Assembly: GCA_030684395.1 (NCBI GenBank)
Contig: JAUXTT010000008.1
Span: forward strand, 62,001 to 126,000
DNA from: Bacteroidota bacterium
GTDB lineage: Bacteria; Bacteroidota; Bacteroidia; B-17B0; Aurantibacillaceae
Length of the DNA stretch: 64,000 bases
Direction: 5' to 3'
Shown: piece by piece, positions 47,901 through 55,910 of the stretch
Position numbering within the stretch: the first letter of the stretch is position 1
Layout of the letters: each line of letters starts with the position of its first letter
The notes under the pieces: generated by a model
Database searches by the model: none
Seen by the model: the letters and a program-made list of their open reading frames with translations, nothing else
What the model was told of the DNA's origin: nothing
Program-made: the position numbers and the translations under genes

Positions 47901-49424
47901 CAGGAACAATTTTTGGCTAACACCAGCCATGAGATCAGAACTCCTATGAACGGCGTTTTGGGCATGACACGCCAGTTATTGGAAACACCATTGAACAAGG
48001 AACAGGTAGAATACCTGAATGCTATTAAGGAATCTTCCAATAACCTTTTACATGTAGTGAATGATATTTTAGATATTTCAAAGATCAGAGCAGGGAAAGT
48101 TGTTTTTGAAAAAACAGAATTCCGCTTAACAGATATTTTTAAAACACTCAGGTTTACACTCCAATATAAAGTAGAAGAAAAAAACATCTATTTAAAAACA
48201 GTAATAGATGAACAACTACCACAGGTATTGATTGGAGATCCGGTAAGGTTAAACCAAATAATTTTAAACTTAACAGGAAATGCTATTAAATTTACCGATG
48301 AAGGAGGCGTGACTGTTTCTGCTAATTTTTTACATTATGAAAAAGATAAAATTGTTGTTCAATTCAGCATAAAAGATACAGGGATTGGTATTCCGGAAGA
48401 TAAACTTAATTTTGTGTTTGAAACATTTGCGCAGGCTGAAAGCCATACTACCCGCAAGTATGGCGGAACAGGTTTAGGATTGAGTATTTCCAAATCTTTG
48501 GTACAACAGCAGGGAGGTACAATAGAAGTAAAAAGTAAAATAAACGAAGGTTCCGTTTTTTATTTTAATTTACCATTTGGAATAGGGAACCCTGACTGGC
48601 AAGGATCCATAATACACCCTCATGATGATTTTAACGTCGAAACGGATTTAAGTAATTTAAACATACTACTCGTTGAAGACAATAAGATCAATCAGCGTGT
48701 TGCACTTTTTGAATTACACAAATGGAATATTAAAACGGACGTAGCTAATGAGCCCAAAGAAGCTTTCGGGAAACTTTCCAAAAACAAATACGATATTATA
48801 TTGATGGACATTTCCATGCCCGGGATGGATGGCATAGAAGCCACCAGATACATAAGAAAACACATGCCGGAACCTGTAAAAAGTATTCCGATTATTGCAA
48901 TGACGGCATCAGCTTTGGCAGGTGAAAAAGAAAGATGCCTGGAAGCCGGTATGGATGATTACATTTCAAAACCATTTAATCCTTCTACTCTCTACTCAAA
49001 AATTGTTAAGTGGGCCGACTCAAGTATATTAAAATCAGCAAAAGATCCGCATGAAGTTTCTATTCTAAACAAGAAAAAAAAGGTCCACGACTTAAGTAAA
49101 TTACGTGAATCGGCTGATGGCGATATTGACTATGTAAAGGAAATGATAGAAATCTACATCAATGATATGCCTGTTTACCTTTCTGAATTAAACAAAGCAC
49201 TTAGTGATAATAACTTTCAGGAGGTATTATTTCACGCTCACAAAATGAAAAGCCCGGCTGCACTGTTTGGGGTTTATAAATTAAATGAAACCTTACTGGC
49301 AATTGAAACCCGGGTTCATAACAGAGTAGAAATCGATAAAGACCTCGTACTAATACTTAATGAAATCAGCAATCAATCTTTTGAGGAGTTGAGAATAGAA
49401 TTGGATAATTTGAAGATGGGATAA
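44958..49424 (+). CDS. Hybrid sensor histidine kinase with periplasmic two-component propeller, PAS, receiver and HPt domains
   Basis: 1488 residues. Signal peptide; two 7-blade-type regulator-propeller regions (~30-710, repeated QDGLNMYDGY and WIGTDGGGLNRYDP motifs); Y_Y_Y domain (~725-800); a membrane helix (~805-825); a coiled coil; PAS (~855-970); HisKA with His991 in SHEIRTPMN; HATPase (IKDTGIGIPEDK, GGTGLGLS); a receiver with Asp1284 in LMDISMPGMDG; and an HPt domain with His1428 in AHKMKSPAALFG. Propeller kinases usually sense periplasmic polysaccharide breakdown products, but the AraC output of the HTCS type is missing, so the HPt must pass phosphate to a separate regulator. Confidence 0.93.
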   Translation: MRIRNVIPLLMVVCCAFLPVRFFAQNQDLQFEHVSIENGLSQSAVFSIIQDKQGFMWFGTQDGLNMYDGYKFTIYRNSIKDSNSISTNYIRCIIDDKNGNLWIGTWGAGLNLLNKVTGKFTRFRYQSENPGSLSSDFVSALMEDKEGNIWVATDGGGLNKIDPVTKKIKRYARQSQNQKGISSNRLSCLIQDKTGNIWIGTKGYGLNRFDPKTEDFTVFLNDPQNKNSISQNWIASFCIDHKNDLLIATETCIEKYDPAKQQFIHYSISLKPLAISALQEDKNQLLWISTFGEGLFSLNTKTNSVNLYTHDPRLSESLGLDNIPSMMFDKGGVLWLGTYGEGIDKVNLYNSKFKLYRNTPGNPQSLKSKSIRAIFEDKDQLLYIGGYGGIDVIDRKNNKNMSLVTRINNSLGEFNSSNVYQFLEDADDSNILWIAHEGKGISKYNLSTKSIINFQNTSTEFPYGMCSNFFFSTFDDGNGTIWFGGLHGLSKFDKKTEKFQCFKNDPENTNSLSNNDIKVIHKGENGKIWIGTTGGGLDLFDPKTNIFIHHTYEENDTNCLSSNSVRCIHEDSNGILWIGTDGGGLNRYDPRKNTFKMYSEDDGLPNNTVYGILPDEKGNFWMSTNFGLCRFDPKNETFKTFDLKDGLQSNEFNQGACFKSKSGEMFFGGINGLNSFYPKNIRDNPHQPPIVITSFKKANAEVIFDRPINLLNEIKLTHLDQIVSFEFAALDFTSPEKNQYAYKLEGFNKDWTYSGTKHEATYTNLDPGEYIFSVKGSNNDGVWNEAGTSIKIIIAPPYWKTIWFRTLIIISVIAIVILIFKIRIKRIKKQNLELESQVRERTIELSEINQQLEKLSIVASETANGVFITDSQGNVEWFNEGYTKLLGWESVEEYKRIKGKHVLEVSGHNNIADIIREAVEKKKSVSYESINISKQGKKLWLQTTLTPIFDIEGKLKHLVFVDTDVTELKQAKETAEQALHIQEQFLANTSHEIRTPMNGVLGMTRQLLETPLNKEQVEYLNAIKESSNNLLHVVNDILDISKIRAGKVVFEKTEFRLTDIFKTLRFTLQYKVEEKNIYLKTVIDEQLPQVLIGDPVRLNQIILNLTGNAIKFTDEGGVTVSANFLHYEKDKIVVQFSIKDTGIGIPEDKLNFVFETFAQAESHTTRKYGGTGLGLSISKSLVQQQGGTIEVKSKINEGSVFYFNLPFGIGNPDWQGSIIHPHDDFNVETDLSNLNILLVEDNKINQRVALFELHKWNIKTDVANEPKEAFGKLSKNKYDIILMDISMPGMDGIEATRYIRKHMPEPVKSIPIIAMTASALAGEKERCLEAGMDDYISKPFNPSTLYSKIVKWADSSILKSAKDPHEVSILNKKKKVHDLSKLRESADGDIDYVKEMIEIYINDMPVYLSELNKALSDNNFQEVLFHAHKMKSPAALFGVYKLNETLLAIETRVHNRVEIDKDLVLILNEISNQSFEELRIELDNLKMG

Positions 49425-49628
49425 TTTGAAGGTTTGGCAATGAGTCAATTTGAAAATGGATTATCCCGATACCATTGAAAACCCTTACATTTAGAGATGC
49501 ACCCGGATAAAGAGGTTAATGTTGTTGATCCCCCCATTAAAAAATTGAAGGGCTTAAAAATTGAGTTATCCTTAAATTCCTTAATAATTGTCTGCGAAGA
49601 ATGAAGATTTAATTATCAAATCTTCAAA

Positions 49629-50519
49629 TTAATACCCGTACTGCTTCAACCTATTATCGTTGCTTCTCCAGTCCTTATCAACCTTAACGAATAATTCCAA
49701 AAAGATCTTTTTACCAAAGAATTTTTCTGCTTCTTCGCGCGCCATAGTTCCTGTTTTTTTCAAAGCTTCGCCTTTATGACCGATGATGATACCTTTTTGT
49801 GAATCGCGTTCAATTATAATGTTTGCACGAATGCGGATGATGTTTTTTTCTTCTTTAAATTCTTCAACAACTACTTCTGTACTATAAGGAATTTCTTTTT
49901 TATAATTCTTAAGGATCTTTTCGCGGATAATCTCTGTCACAAAAAAGCGTTCAGGTTTATCGGTTAATGTATCCTTGTCGTAAAAAGCTTCTCCGGGAGG
50001 TAACATCTCAATAAGTCTTTCCATGATCTTATCAATGTTGATGTTCTTTAACGCTGAAATGGGGTGAATTTCAGCTTTCGGAATTTTTTCGTTCCATTTT
50101 TTCATGAACAGAAGGATCTGATCGGGTGTTGCTTTATCTATTTTATTAATAAGAAGTAAAATCGGAGTGTTCATTTTATTTAAACGCTCTACATATTTCT
50201 CATCCAGTTCAATATCTTCGAAAATATCTGTAATAAAAAGAAAAACATCCGCATCACTAAAAGCCTCTGCAACGAAAGCCATCATCTTTTCCTGCAATTT
50301 ATATGCAGGTTTAATAATACCGGGAGTATCTGAAAAAACGATCTGATAATTATCGCCACTAACAATACCCATAATGCGATGACGGGTTGTTTGTGCCTTA
50401 GAAGTAATAATAGCAAGCCTCTCGCCTACCAACGCATTTAGAAGAGTTGATTTTCCAACGTTTGGGCAACCGATGATATTTACGAAACCTGATTTATGAA
50501 TAGTAGGTAATTCTGACAT
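49629..50519 (-). CDS. era: GTPase Era, 30S ribosome maturation
   Basis: The preferred start is ATG 50519 (MSELPTIHKSGF), 296 residues; the frame continues upstream to 50570, but the promoter lies inside it. G1 is GCPNVGKST, G2 near AQTTRHR, G3 DTPGI, G4 NKID. Residues ~210-296 are the KH RNA-binding domain (EKNIIRIRANIIIERDSQKGIIIGHKGEALK) that binds the 3' end of 16S rRNA. The protein length is normal. Transcribed convergently with the hybrid kinase gene, ~200 bases apart. Confidence 0.96.
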   Translation of the reverse strand: MSELPTIHKSGFVNIIGCPNVGKSTLLNALVGERLAIITSKAQTTRHRIMGIVSGDNYQIVFSDTPGIIKPAYKLQEKMMAFVAEAFSDADVFLFITDIFEDIELDEKYVERLNKMNTPILLLINKIDKATPDQILLFMKKWNEKIPKAEIHPISALKNINIDKIMERLIEMLPPGEAFYDKDTLTDKPERFFVTEIIREKILKNYKKEIPYSTEVVVEEFKEEKNIIRIRANIIIERDSQKGIIIGHKGEALKKTGTMAREEAEKFFGKKIFLELFVKVDKDWRSNDNRLKQYGY

Positions 50520-50537
50520 GTTTTGATCAATTTGCGG

Positions 50538-50545
50538 CAAAGGTA
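50538..50545 (-). promoter_or_regulatory. -7 promoter element of era
   Basis: TACCTTTG on the minus strand, an exact TAnnTTTG, 18 bases before the chosen ATG. This supports the start at 50519 rather than 50570. Confidence 0.6.
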
Positions 50546-50619
50546 GTAATTTAATAAGGCTTAAAACCACAAAGCTCTATTGACTGGAATTTCCGATAAA
50601 TTACTGAACACAAAATAAA

Positions 50620-50646
50620 AAACCCTTCAGTTTTGCTGAAGGGTTT
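50620..50646 (-). terminator. Intrinsic terminator of initiator tRNA
   Basis: AAACCCTTCAG/CTGAAGGGTTT (11 pairs, 5-base loop). Read on the minus strand it is followed by a T-rich run (TTTATTTTG), directly after the tRNA. Confidence 0.85.
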
Positions 50647-50650
50647 CCAT

Positions 50651-50725
<75 letters not shown>

Positions 50726-50940
50726 CTATATTTTCTATATTGATTGCTCAATATGTATCTTAAAGTCTATTTCAAAAGAACAAAAGCCTGAGCTTTTTTG
50801 CGGTGCAAAGATACTATTACTTTGTTCTGATGCAAATAAATCTTATTAACAATTGTTCATGTACCTGAATATTAGGCGATGAAAGCCAGATTCACAAGAT
50901 AAAGCATATTTATAACGGCTGCATTTGCTACCTTTAACCC

Positions 50941-51204
50941 ATGACAATACAGGAATTAGCAGATCAATTGAGAGATCACAAAACGGAGATCAATCATAAA
51001 TCAACCTTAAAGGTTTACAACCTGCTTGAGAACAACAAAAAAGTATTCCTGCAAAAAATGGAAGCTGATTCATTTACCATGTTATTAAAAAATTTTGAAA
51101 ATCTGGCGAACGAGCATCCTAAAGAGTATACAAGTGAAAGTTATAAACGGGAACACGAAAAGAGTTTTGAACTCTTACTTTTTTATCTGGACAAAATCAT
51201 CTGA
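50941..51204 (+). CDS. Small hypothetical protein
   Basis: 87 residues starting MTIQELADQLRDHK, with a helical pattern throughout (KSTLKVYNLLENNKKVFLQKM, FENLANEH, KSFELLLFYLDKII). It is cytoplasmic and acidic/basic balanced. A TACCTTTA -7-like box lies at 50929-50936, very close to the ATG. No family recognised and no informative neighbours. Confidence 0.65.
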   Translation: MTIQELADQLRDHKTEINHKSTLKVYNLLENNKKVFLQKMEADSFTMLLKNFENLANEHPKEYTSESYKREHEKSFELLLFYLDKII

Positions 51205-51225
51205 TCATTTTTCACATTACTCATA

Positions 51226-51304
51226 AACTCAGTAGGAGTGACCTATTAATAGAAACGAATGTTTCGATTTTAAACAGAGCTCCGTAGGAGCGACATATAA
51301 AACA
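51226..51304. repeat. Two copies of a dispersed palindromic repeat
   Basis: Copy 1 (51226-51255) reads AACTCAGTAGGAGTGACCTATTAATAGAAA; copy 2 (51276-51304) reads AGAGCTCCGTAGGAGCGACATATAAAAC. The shared core is CTCnGTAGGAGyGACnTAT. Copy 2 contains the perfect palindrome GCTCC-GTA-GGAGC. A shorter relative (CTGCGGAGCGACCT) is at 62174-62187. I believe this belongs to a Bacteroidota intergenic repeat family. Confidence 0.6.
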
Positions 51305-51487
51305 AATAGTGGCATTAAAACACATGTCACCCCCTAAGAGGTTAAACACATAACAATATATTTGCTATTACTATGTAGTACGTACGGGGCTGCAAGCGCA
51401 ACAAGATCATTTCTTTTTCGTTAAATAAATCAAGAGGCTCTGAATCTTTCATTACTTTTGTTAACCACCGAATCAAATTCAGTACCC

Positions 51488-52696
51488 GTGATTGCTCAAA
51501 TCTATTCTTTATACCGAACATCTTTTAAAGGTTTATCAAAAGAGACTTGGTTGCTATCTGTGATTATGCTGATTAACCGTAGCGGCACCATGGTAATTCC
51601 TTTTATGACCCTTTATCTTACCAGTAAAGAAATGCATCGCTCCTTAAGTGATGCCGGGCTTGTTATTGCTTTGTTCGGGATGGGCGCTATCATTGGTTCT
51701 TATTTTGGAGGGAAGTTCACTGATAAAATCGGGTTTCAAAAAGTTCAACTCATTACTCTATTATTCGGAGGAATTCTTTTCATTGTGTTAGGCCAGATAA
51801 AATCCTATCCGCTTATTTGTTTATGTACTTTTATTTTAAGTACGGTTAATGAAGCTTTCCGACCTGCCAATTCATCCGCAATTGCCTTTTACAGCACTCC
51901 CAAAAACCGGACCCGCTCCTACTCTTTAAACCGAATGGCAATTAACTTGGGATGGGCCGTAGGTGCTTCCATTGGCGGGTTTATTGCTGCATATAATTAT
52001 GAGTTGTTATTTTGGGTAGATGGTTTTACCAATATTGGAGCTGCACTAATTTTGTTTTTTATTTTGAAACCTGCGCACAAAAAAAATGTAGAGGGAAAAC
52101 CAAAAGAAGTGGAAATTCCAATCGCACATTCTGCTTACAAAGACAAAACCTATTTGTGGTTTATTTTTTTAGTGACCCTATTTGCATTTTGTTTCTTTCA
52201 ACTCTTTACTACTATTCCAAAATATTTCAGAGATGACCTGCATTTGGGTGAACGTTACATTGGATTTGTAATGGCTTTGAACGGCCTGCTCATTGTGGCT
52301 TTGGAAATGGTGATCATTGTGATGTTGGAAAAGAAAAGAAGAAACCTGTTCATTATTTCGGTAGGACTGATAGTATGCGCTTCCTCCTTTCTTGTATTGT
52401 TGATTCCTGGGTATGGAAAAATCATTTCCTTTTTAATGATCCTTCTCATTACACTTGGAGAAATAATGTCCATGCCCTTTATGAATACTTTTTGGACCAT
52501 GCGCTCCAACGAAAAAAACAGAGGTCAGTATGCCGCATTGTATAGCATTGCTTGGGGAATAGCACAAACAGCTGGACCTTACCTGTGTTCAAAATTAGTA
52601 GAAGCTACCAACTTCAACGTGATGTTTATGACAATTGCAGGAGTATTTATTTTTACTTCCTTTTGTTTTTATAGACTTAGTAAAATAGAAAGTTGA
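51488..52696 (+). CDS. Major facilitator superfamily transporter
   Basis: The preferred start is GTG 51488 (MIAQIYSLYRTSF), 402 residues; a TTG at 51458 is also possible but overlaps a TACTTTTG -7 box. Twelve hydrophobic spans are visible. The first (VIMLINRSGTMVIPFMTLYLT) and the GGKFTDKIGFQK loop match motif A of MFS drug/proton antiporters. The central loop is at KNVEGKPKEVEIP. The substrate is not readable; the sequence resembles uncharacterised Bacteroidota MFS proteins of the MDR type. Confidence 0.88.
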   Translation: MIAQIYSLYRTSFKGLSKETWLLSVIMLINRSGTMVIPFMTLYLTSKEMHRSLSDAGLVIALFGMGAIIGSYFGGKFTDKIGFQKVQLITLLFGGILFIVLGQIKSYPLICLCTFILSTVNEAFRPANSSAIAFYSTPKNRTRSYSLNRMAINLGWAVGASIGGFIAAYNYELLFWVDGFTNIGAALILFFILKPAHKKNVEGKPKEVEIPIAHSAYKDKTYLWFIFLVTLFAFCFFQLFTTIPKYFRDDLHLGERYIGFVMALNGLLIVALEMVIIVMLEKKRRNLFIISVGLIVCASSFLVLLIPGYGKIISFLMILLITLGEIMSMPFMNTFWTMRSNEKNRGQYAALYSIAWGIAQTAGPYLCSKLVEATNFNVMFMTIAGVFIFTSFCFYRLSKIES

Positions 52697-52783
52697 TTAA
52701 GTCAAATAGAACGCAGATGACACTAATAGTTATGATTAATATGATTCTTTTTTGTGCAAATCCGCTAAATCAGCCTGCCATCA

Positions 52784-53914
52784 TTAATTAATATCCGTTC
52801 CTGCTTCAAGTTTTTTAATAATCCCTTCCACAAATTTTTTATTAGTCTCGTCCGGCGCAAGTGTTAATGCAACTTTTGCATTCACCAATGCACTTTTATA
52901 ATCTCCGTTAGCTGAGTAGCCTCTTGTTAAACCCATAGAAGTTGTAAACTTTTTAGGGTTTTGTTTTGCATTCATTTTAAAGATCTCCAATGCTTCAGCT
53001 GATTTCTTAGTTGCGATCAATTGCTTACCATAATTATGCAGATCATCCATGCTTGCCATCGGGAATGCTTCTTTCTTTAAAACATCCGCCTCGGCTTGTT
53101 TCCCTAGTTTTTCCTGTACCTGTGCTTTAGCAATAAGGATCTGAAAATTCTTATCGAACTGTAATGCCACATCGCACCATTTTAATGCTTCTTCGGTGTT
53201 CACATTATTCTTCAAACAAAAGTTTACTCCTTCAATCCACGATTGCCATGCAAAACCTTTATCTGTTTTTAAAGCCTGAGTGTATTCATCCAACTGTGTT
53301 TTGATCAAATCCACTTCCACCTTGAACGGGATCATTACTTTTTCCCATTGTAGAGCTATGGTTGCTGAGTTCTTTGTTTGATTGATAAACTCATACTTTA
53401 ACCATTCTACACTTTTATCAAGCGTAACTGTTTTTACTTTTACACGCAATGCATCATTCTTTTCATTGTAAAAGAAATTACCCCATACAGCATTGTCTTT
53501 AGAAAAAATCACTGTACACTCTTCTTTTCCATAAGCAACAAAAAAACCGTACTTACCTGCGGGCAGATCCTTACCTTCCACTTTAACTGCTGTAGAAAAC
53601 TCAATAGTTGTATTTTCATTAGCACCGGCTCTCCACGGAGCATTAGTACTTGTGCCGTATTCTTTACTGATATCCGTAAAACCTTCATAAACCACATCCG
53701 TTCCGTAAATCTTCCCTTCTCTCCCTTTTACTCCCGGTCTGTCGTAGTTAATGGTTACATCAGTGATGCCGATTCTCTCCCCAACCATTGCTTTTCGATT
53801 ATCTCCTGGAGAGGGTTTCTTAAACACAGGCACTTGTCCGTTTATTGTAACAGTAACAAGAGAAAGGCAAATTAAAATAACGAAGGTTCTAACTGATTGA
53901 GATATAGTTTTCAT
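52784..53914 (-). CDS. Exported DUF2911 protein with C-terminal TPR
   Basis: 376 residues. Signal peptide ending at INGQ. Residues ~30-175 are a DUF2911 domain (VTINYDRPGVKGREGKIYG, WRAGANENTTIEFSTAV, GKYGFFVAYG). Residues ~255-376 are TPR-like helices (EALKWCDVALQFDKN, SAEALEIFKMNAKQNP, SALVNAKVALTLAPDE). The family is common in Bacteroidota and is probably periplasmic; its function is unknown. It is a single gene, divergent from the FISUMP cluster. Confidence 0.87.
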   Translation of the reverse strand: MKTISQSVRTFVILICLSLVTVTINGQVPVFKKPSPGDNRKAMVGERIGITDVTINYDRPGVKGREGKIYGTDVVYEGFTDISKEYGTSTNAPWRAGANENTTIEFSTAVKVEGKDLPAGKYGFFVAYGKEECTVIFSKDNAVWGNFFYNEKNDALRVKVKTVTLDKSVEWLKYEFINQTKNSATIALQWEKVMIPFKVEVDLIKTQLDEYTQALKTDKGFAWQSWIEGVNFCLKNNVNTEEALKWCDVALQFDKNFQILIAKAQVQEKLGKQAEADVLKKEAFPMASMDDLHNYGKQLIATKKSAEALEIFKMNAKQNPKKFTTSMGLTRGYSANGDYKSALVNAKVALTLAPDETNKKFVEGIIKKLEAGTDIN

Positions 53915-54203
53915 GTGTGAATTTTTAATATTTTGCCACTAAATTACAACAGGAATAAAAGCTCTTTCTGAAAAAATTTAGAGCGGTAAAACAAGAAGGC
54001 TGAAAGGTTTAAAAAGAAAAATGTAAACGGATGGCTCTTAATTATTGGTACAAAATAAAATGCACTACTTCGGGGATCAAGGGAAATGATAAAGGAATAA
54101 AGTCCCTTAAAACACACAGTTAATTGTTTAATTAGTTTTTTTTAAACAAAAGTGCTTCCTTTGTCACGTCAATATTTAAATAAACCATGAGATAAACTTC
54201 TTT

Positions 54204-55901
54204 ATGAAAATCAAACTAATTATCGTTTTTGTCGTCAGCACTTTTTTTTCAGCCCTCTCTCAATCACCTTGTCCATCAGTTCCAAACTGCAACTATACAA
54301 ACAATTTCCAAACTTCCGGAATGAAATTTTTTGTTAATACAGACTCCGTTTCAACTATTACTGATTCTTCAGCGGTGCTGTATGGTTGGGCAAGCTCAAG
54401 AGATGCAAATTGCAATTCGGGTTCTTATCCAATTAAGGTAACGGCAATTGCTGCATGGTCTACCAATTGCAGTCCGGTTTGTAGTTCTTATTTAGGAGGT
54501 CTGGATACAAACACTGTTGTTTATCCACATTCCACCTGTGGTGCCTGGGTAAATAATGTTATTACCACCATACCTTTAACTAATTTACAACCAAGTACAA
54601 CCTATTATATAAGATATATTGTGAGCAGGGTTTATTACCCTGATAATTTTCCACCTTATGCTACCAGCTTTGATCCAACCTATGATATGGGTAATATTTT
54701 ACAGTTTACCACAAAGCAGGCTTTACCCTCAATCAATAATAACATCATTTATAACAATGACAAGGTGGTGTGTCCCGCAGGACAAGCTTTGGTCTATAAT
54801 CCGGATACACTAAAGGCAGGAGTTCCTTCCGGTGGTAATGGATCATACAGCATTATATGGCAACAAAAAGTTGACACAAGCGGTTTATGGATGAATTGTA
54901 TCGGCGGCACTTCATCCAATTATTCTCCATCTTCGTTTGCTTTTAGAAACACTCCTTATTTTACTGTTGAGTACAGGCGTATAGTGCAGTCGGGAAAATA
55001 CTCCGATACAAGTAATACAGTTACCTATACTTTTTTGCCTCCTGGATATCAACCTGTAATAAATATCAAACAGGCTGATGCAACTAAATCACTTATGACT
55101 CTGGATCTTAGTATAAACAATACAATTGAATCATACAAGATATCATGGTATGACAGCTTGATAGAAAAGTCATCTACCAAAATTTCACAGGCAAACAGTA
55201 ACCAACTTTATATACCGCTTAACAGTCAAAGTCCGGCTCATATTTACAGCGCGGTAGTTAGTTACGGAGGTAACTGCTCTTCATCTAAATCAAAGAATAT
55301 ATACATAAGCCCGCCTGATGGAGATGGCAATTATTATCCGGCAGTTAAGATAGGCAATCAGACATGGATGATCAATAACCTCAGAACAACGCGTTTGAAC
55401 AATGGTGTGCCTTTGCGCAAAGCTTCTAAAAACAAGGCCGATTACTATTGGTATAATAATGATTCCTTGTCGTATGCAAAAAAATTCGGTGCTTTGTACG
55501 ATACTACAGTAATCAGTACTCAATCCGATAACGTATGTCCTGTAGGCTGGAAAGCTGCCGGTATTATGGACTGGTATGAAATGATCGATTTTATCGGAGG
55601 GGATAAAAATGCAGGTGCATTGCTGAAATCGGAAAGTGAATGGAAGAGCAGTGATTACCAAAGTAATGCCTACAATTTTAATGCATTGCCCACCGGCGAA
55701 GGTCTGGCAAAAAGGCAATTTGAAGGCAACGGTAAAATGGCTACCTGGTGGAGTGTAATACCTTCTTCACAGGTTTCGGGTTATATATACAATTATGCAT
55801 TTATAGAACTGATAGAGGCTGATAATGGTATCTATTTGGTAACTCCTTCTAAGAATAATCAAAACAACACCAAACACTCCATTCGTTGTTTCACCAAATA
55901 A
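54204..55901 (+). CDS. Secreted FISUMP-domain protein, cassette gene A1
   Basis: 565 residues with a signal peptide (to SALSQ), then a Cys-rich beta domain with SSRDANCNSGSYP and YYIRYIVSR, an Ig-like domain (VVCPAGQALVYN, GGNGSYSIIWQQ, YRRIVQSGKYSD), and a C-terminal FISUMP domain from ~370 (DGNYYPAVKIGNQTWMINNL, VCPVGWKAAGIMDW, YQSNAYNFNALPTG, SIRCFTK). FISUMP was named from Fibrobacter paralogous surface proteins; its role is unknown, and many such proteins are outer-surface. No T9SS domain or lipobox is visible. It is 9 bases before gene B1, so they are co-transcribed. It is the paralogue of 57951-59669. Confidence 0.87.
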   Translation: MKIKLIIVFVVSTFFSALSQSPCPSVPNCNYTNNFQTSGMKFFVNTDSVSTITDSSAVLYGWASSRDANCNSGSYPIKVTAIAAWSTNCSPVCSSYLGGLDTNTVVYPHSTCGAWVNNVITTIPLTNLQPSTTYYIRYIVSRVYYPDNFPPYATSFDPTYDMGNILQFTTKQALPSINNNIIYNNDKVVCPAGQALVYNPDTLKAGVPSGGNGSYSIIWQQKVDTSGLWMNCIGGTSSNYSPSSFAFRNTPYFTVEYRRIVQSGKYSDTSNTVTYTFLPPGYQPVINIKQADATKSLMTLDLSINNTIESYKISWYDSLIEKSSTKISQANSNQLYIPLNSQSPAHIYSAVVSYGGNCSSSKSKNIYISPPDGDGNYYPAVKIGNQTWMINNLRTTRLNNGVPLRKASKNKADYYWYNNDSLSYAKKFGALYDTTVISTQSDNVCPVGWKAAGIMDWYEMIDFIGGDKNAGALLKSESEWKSSDYQSNAYNFNALPTGEGLAKRQFEGNGKMATWWSVIPSSQVSGYIYNYAFIELIEADNGIYLVTPSKNNQNNTKHSIRCFTK

Positions 55902-55910
55902 ATCTTATTT

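Noticed and set aside
49440-49628. Short frame starting ATG 49498 after a TACATTTA box
   Set aside because: Only 25 codons, no conservation signal; the box may be chance in AT-rich DNA.
55290-55718. Minus-strand ORF of 142 codons
   Set aside because: It lies wholly inside the FISUMP domain of gene A1; the plus-strand protein is clearly the real one.
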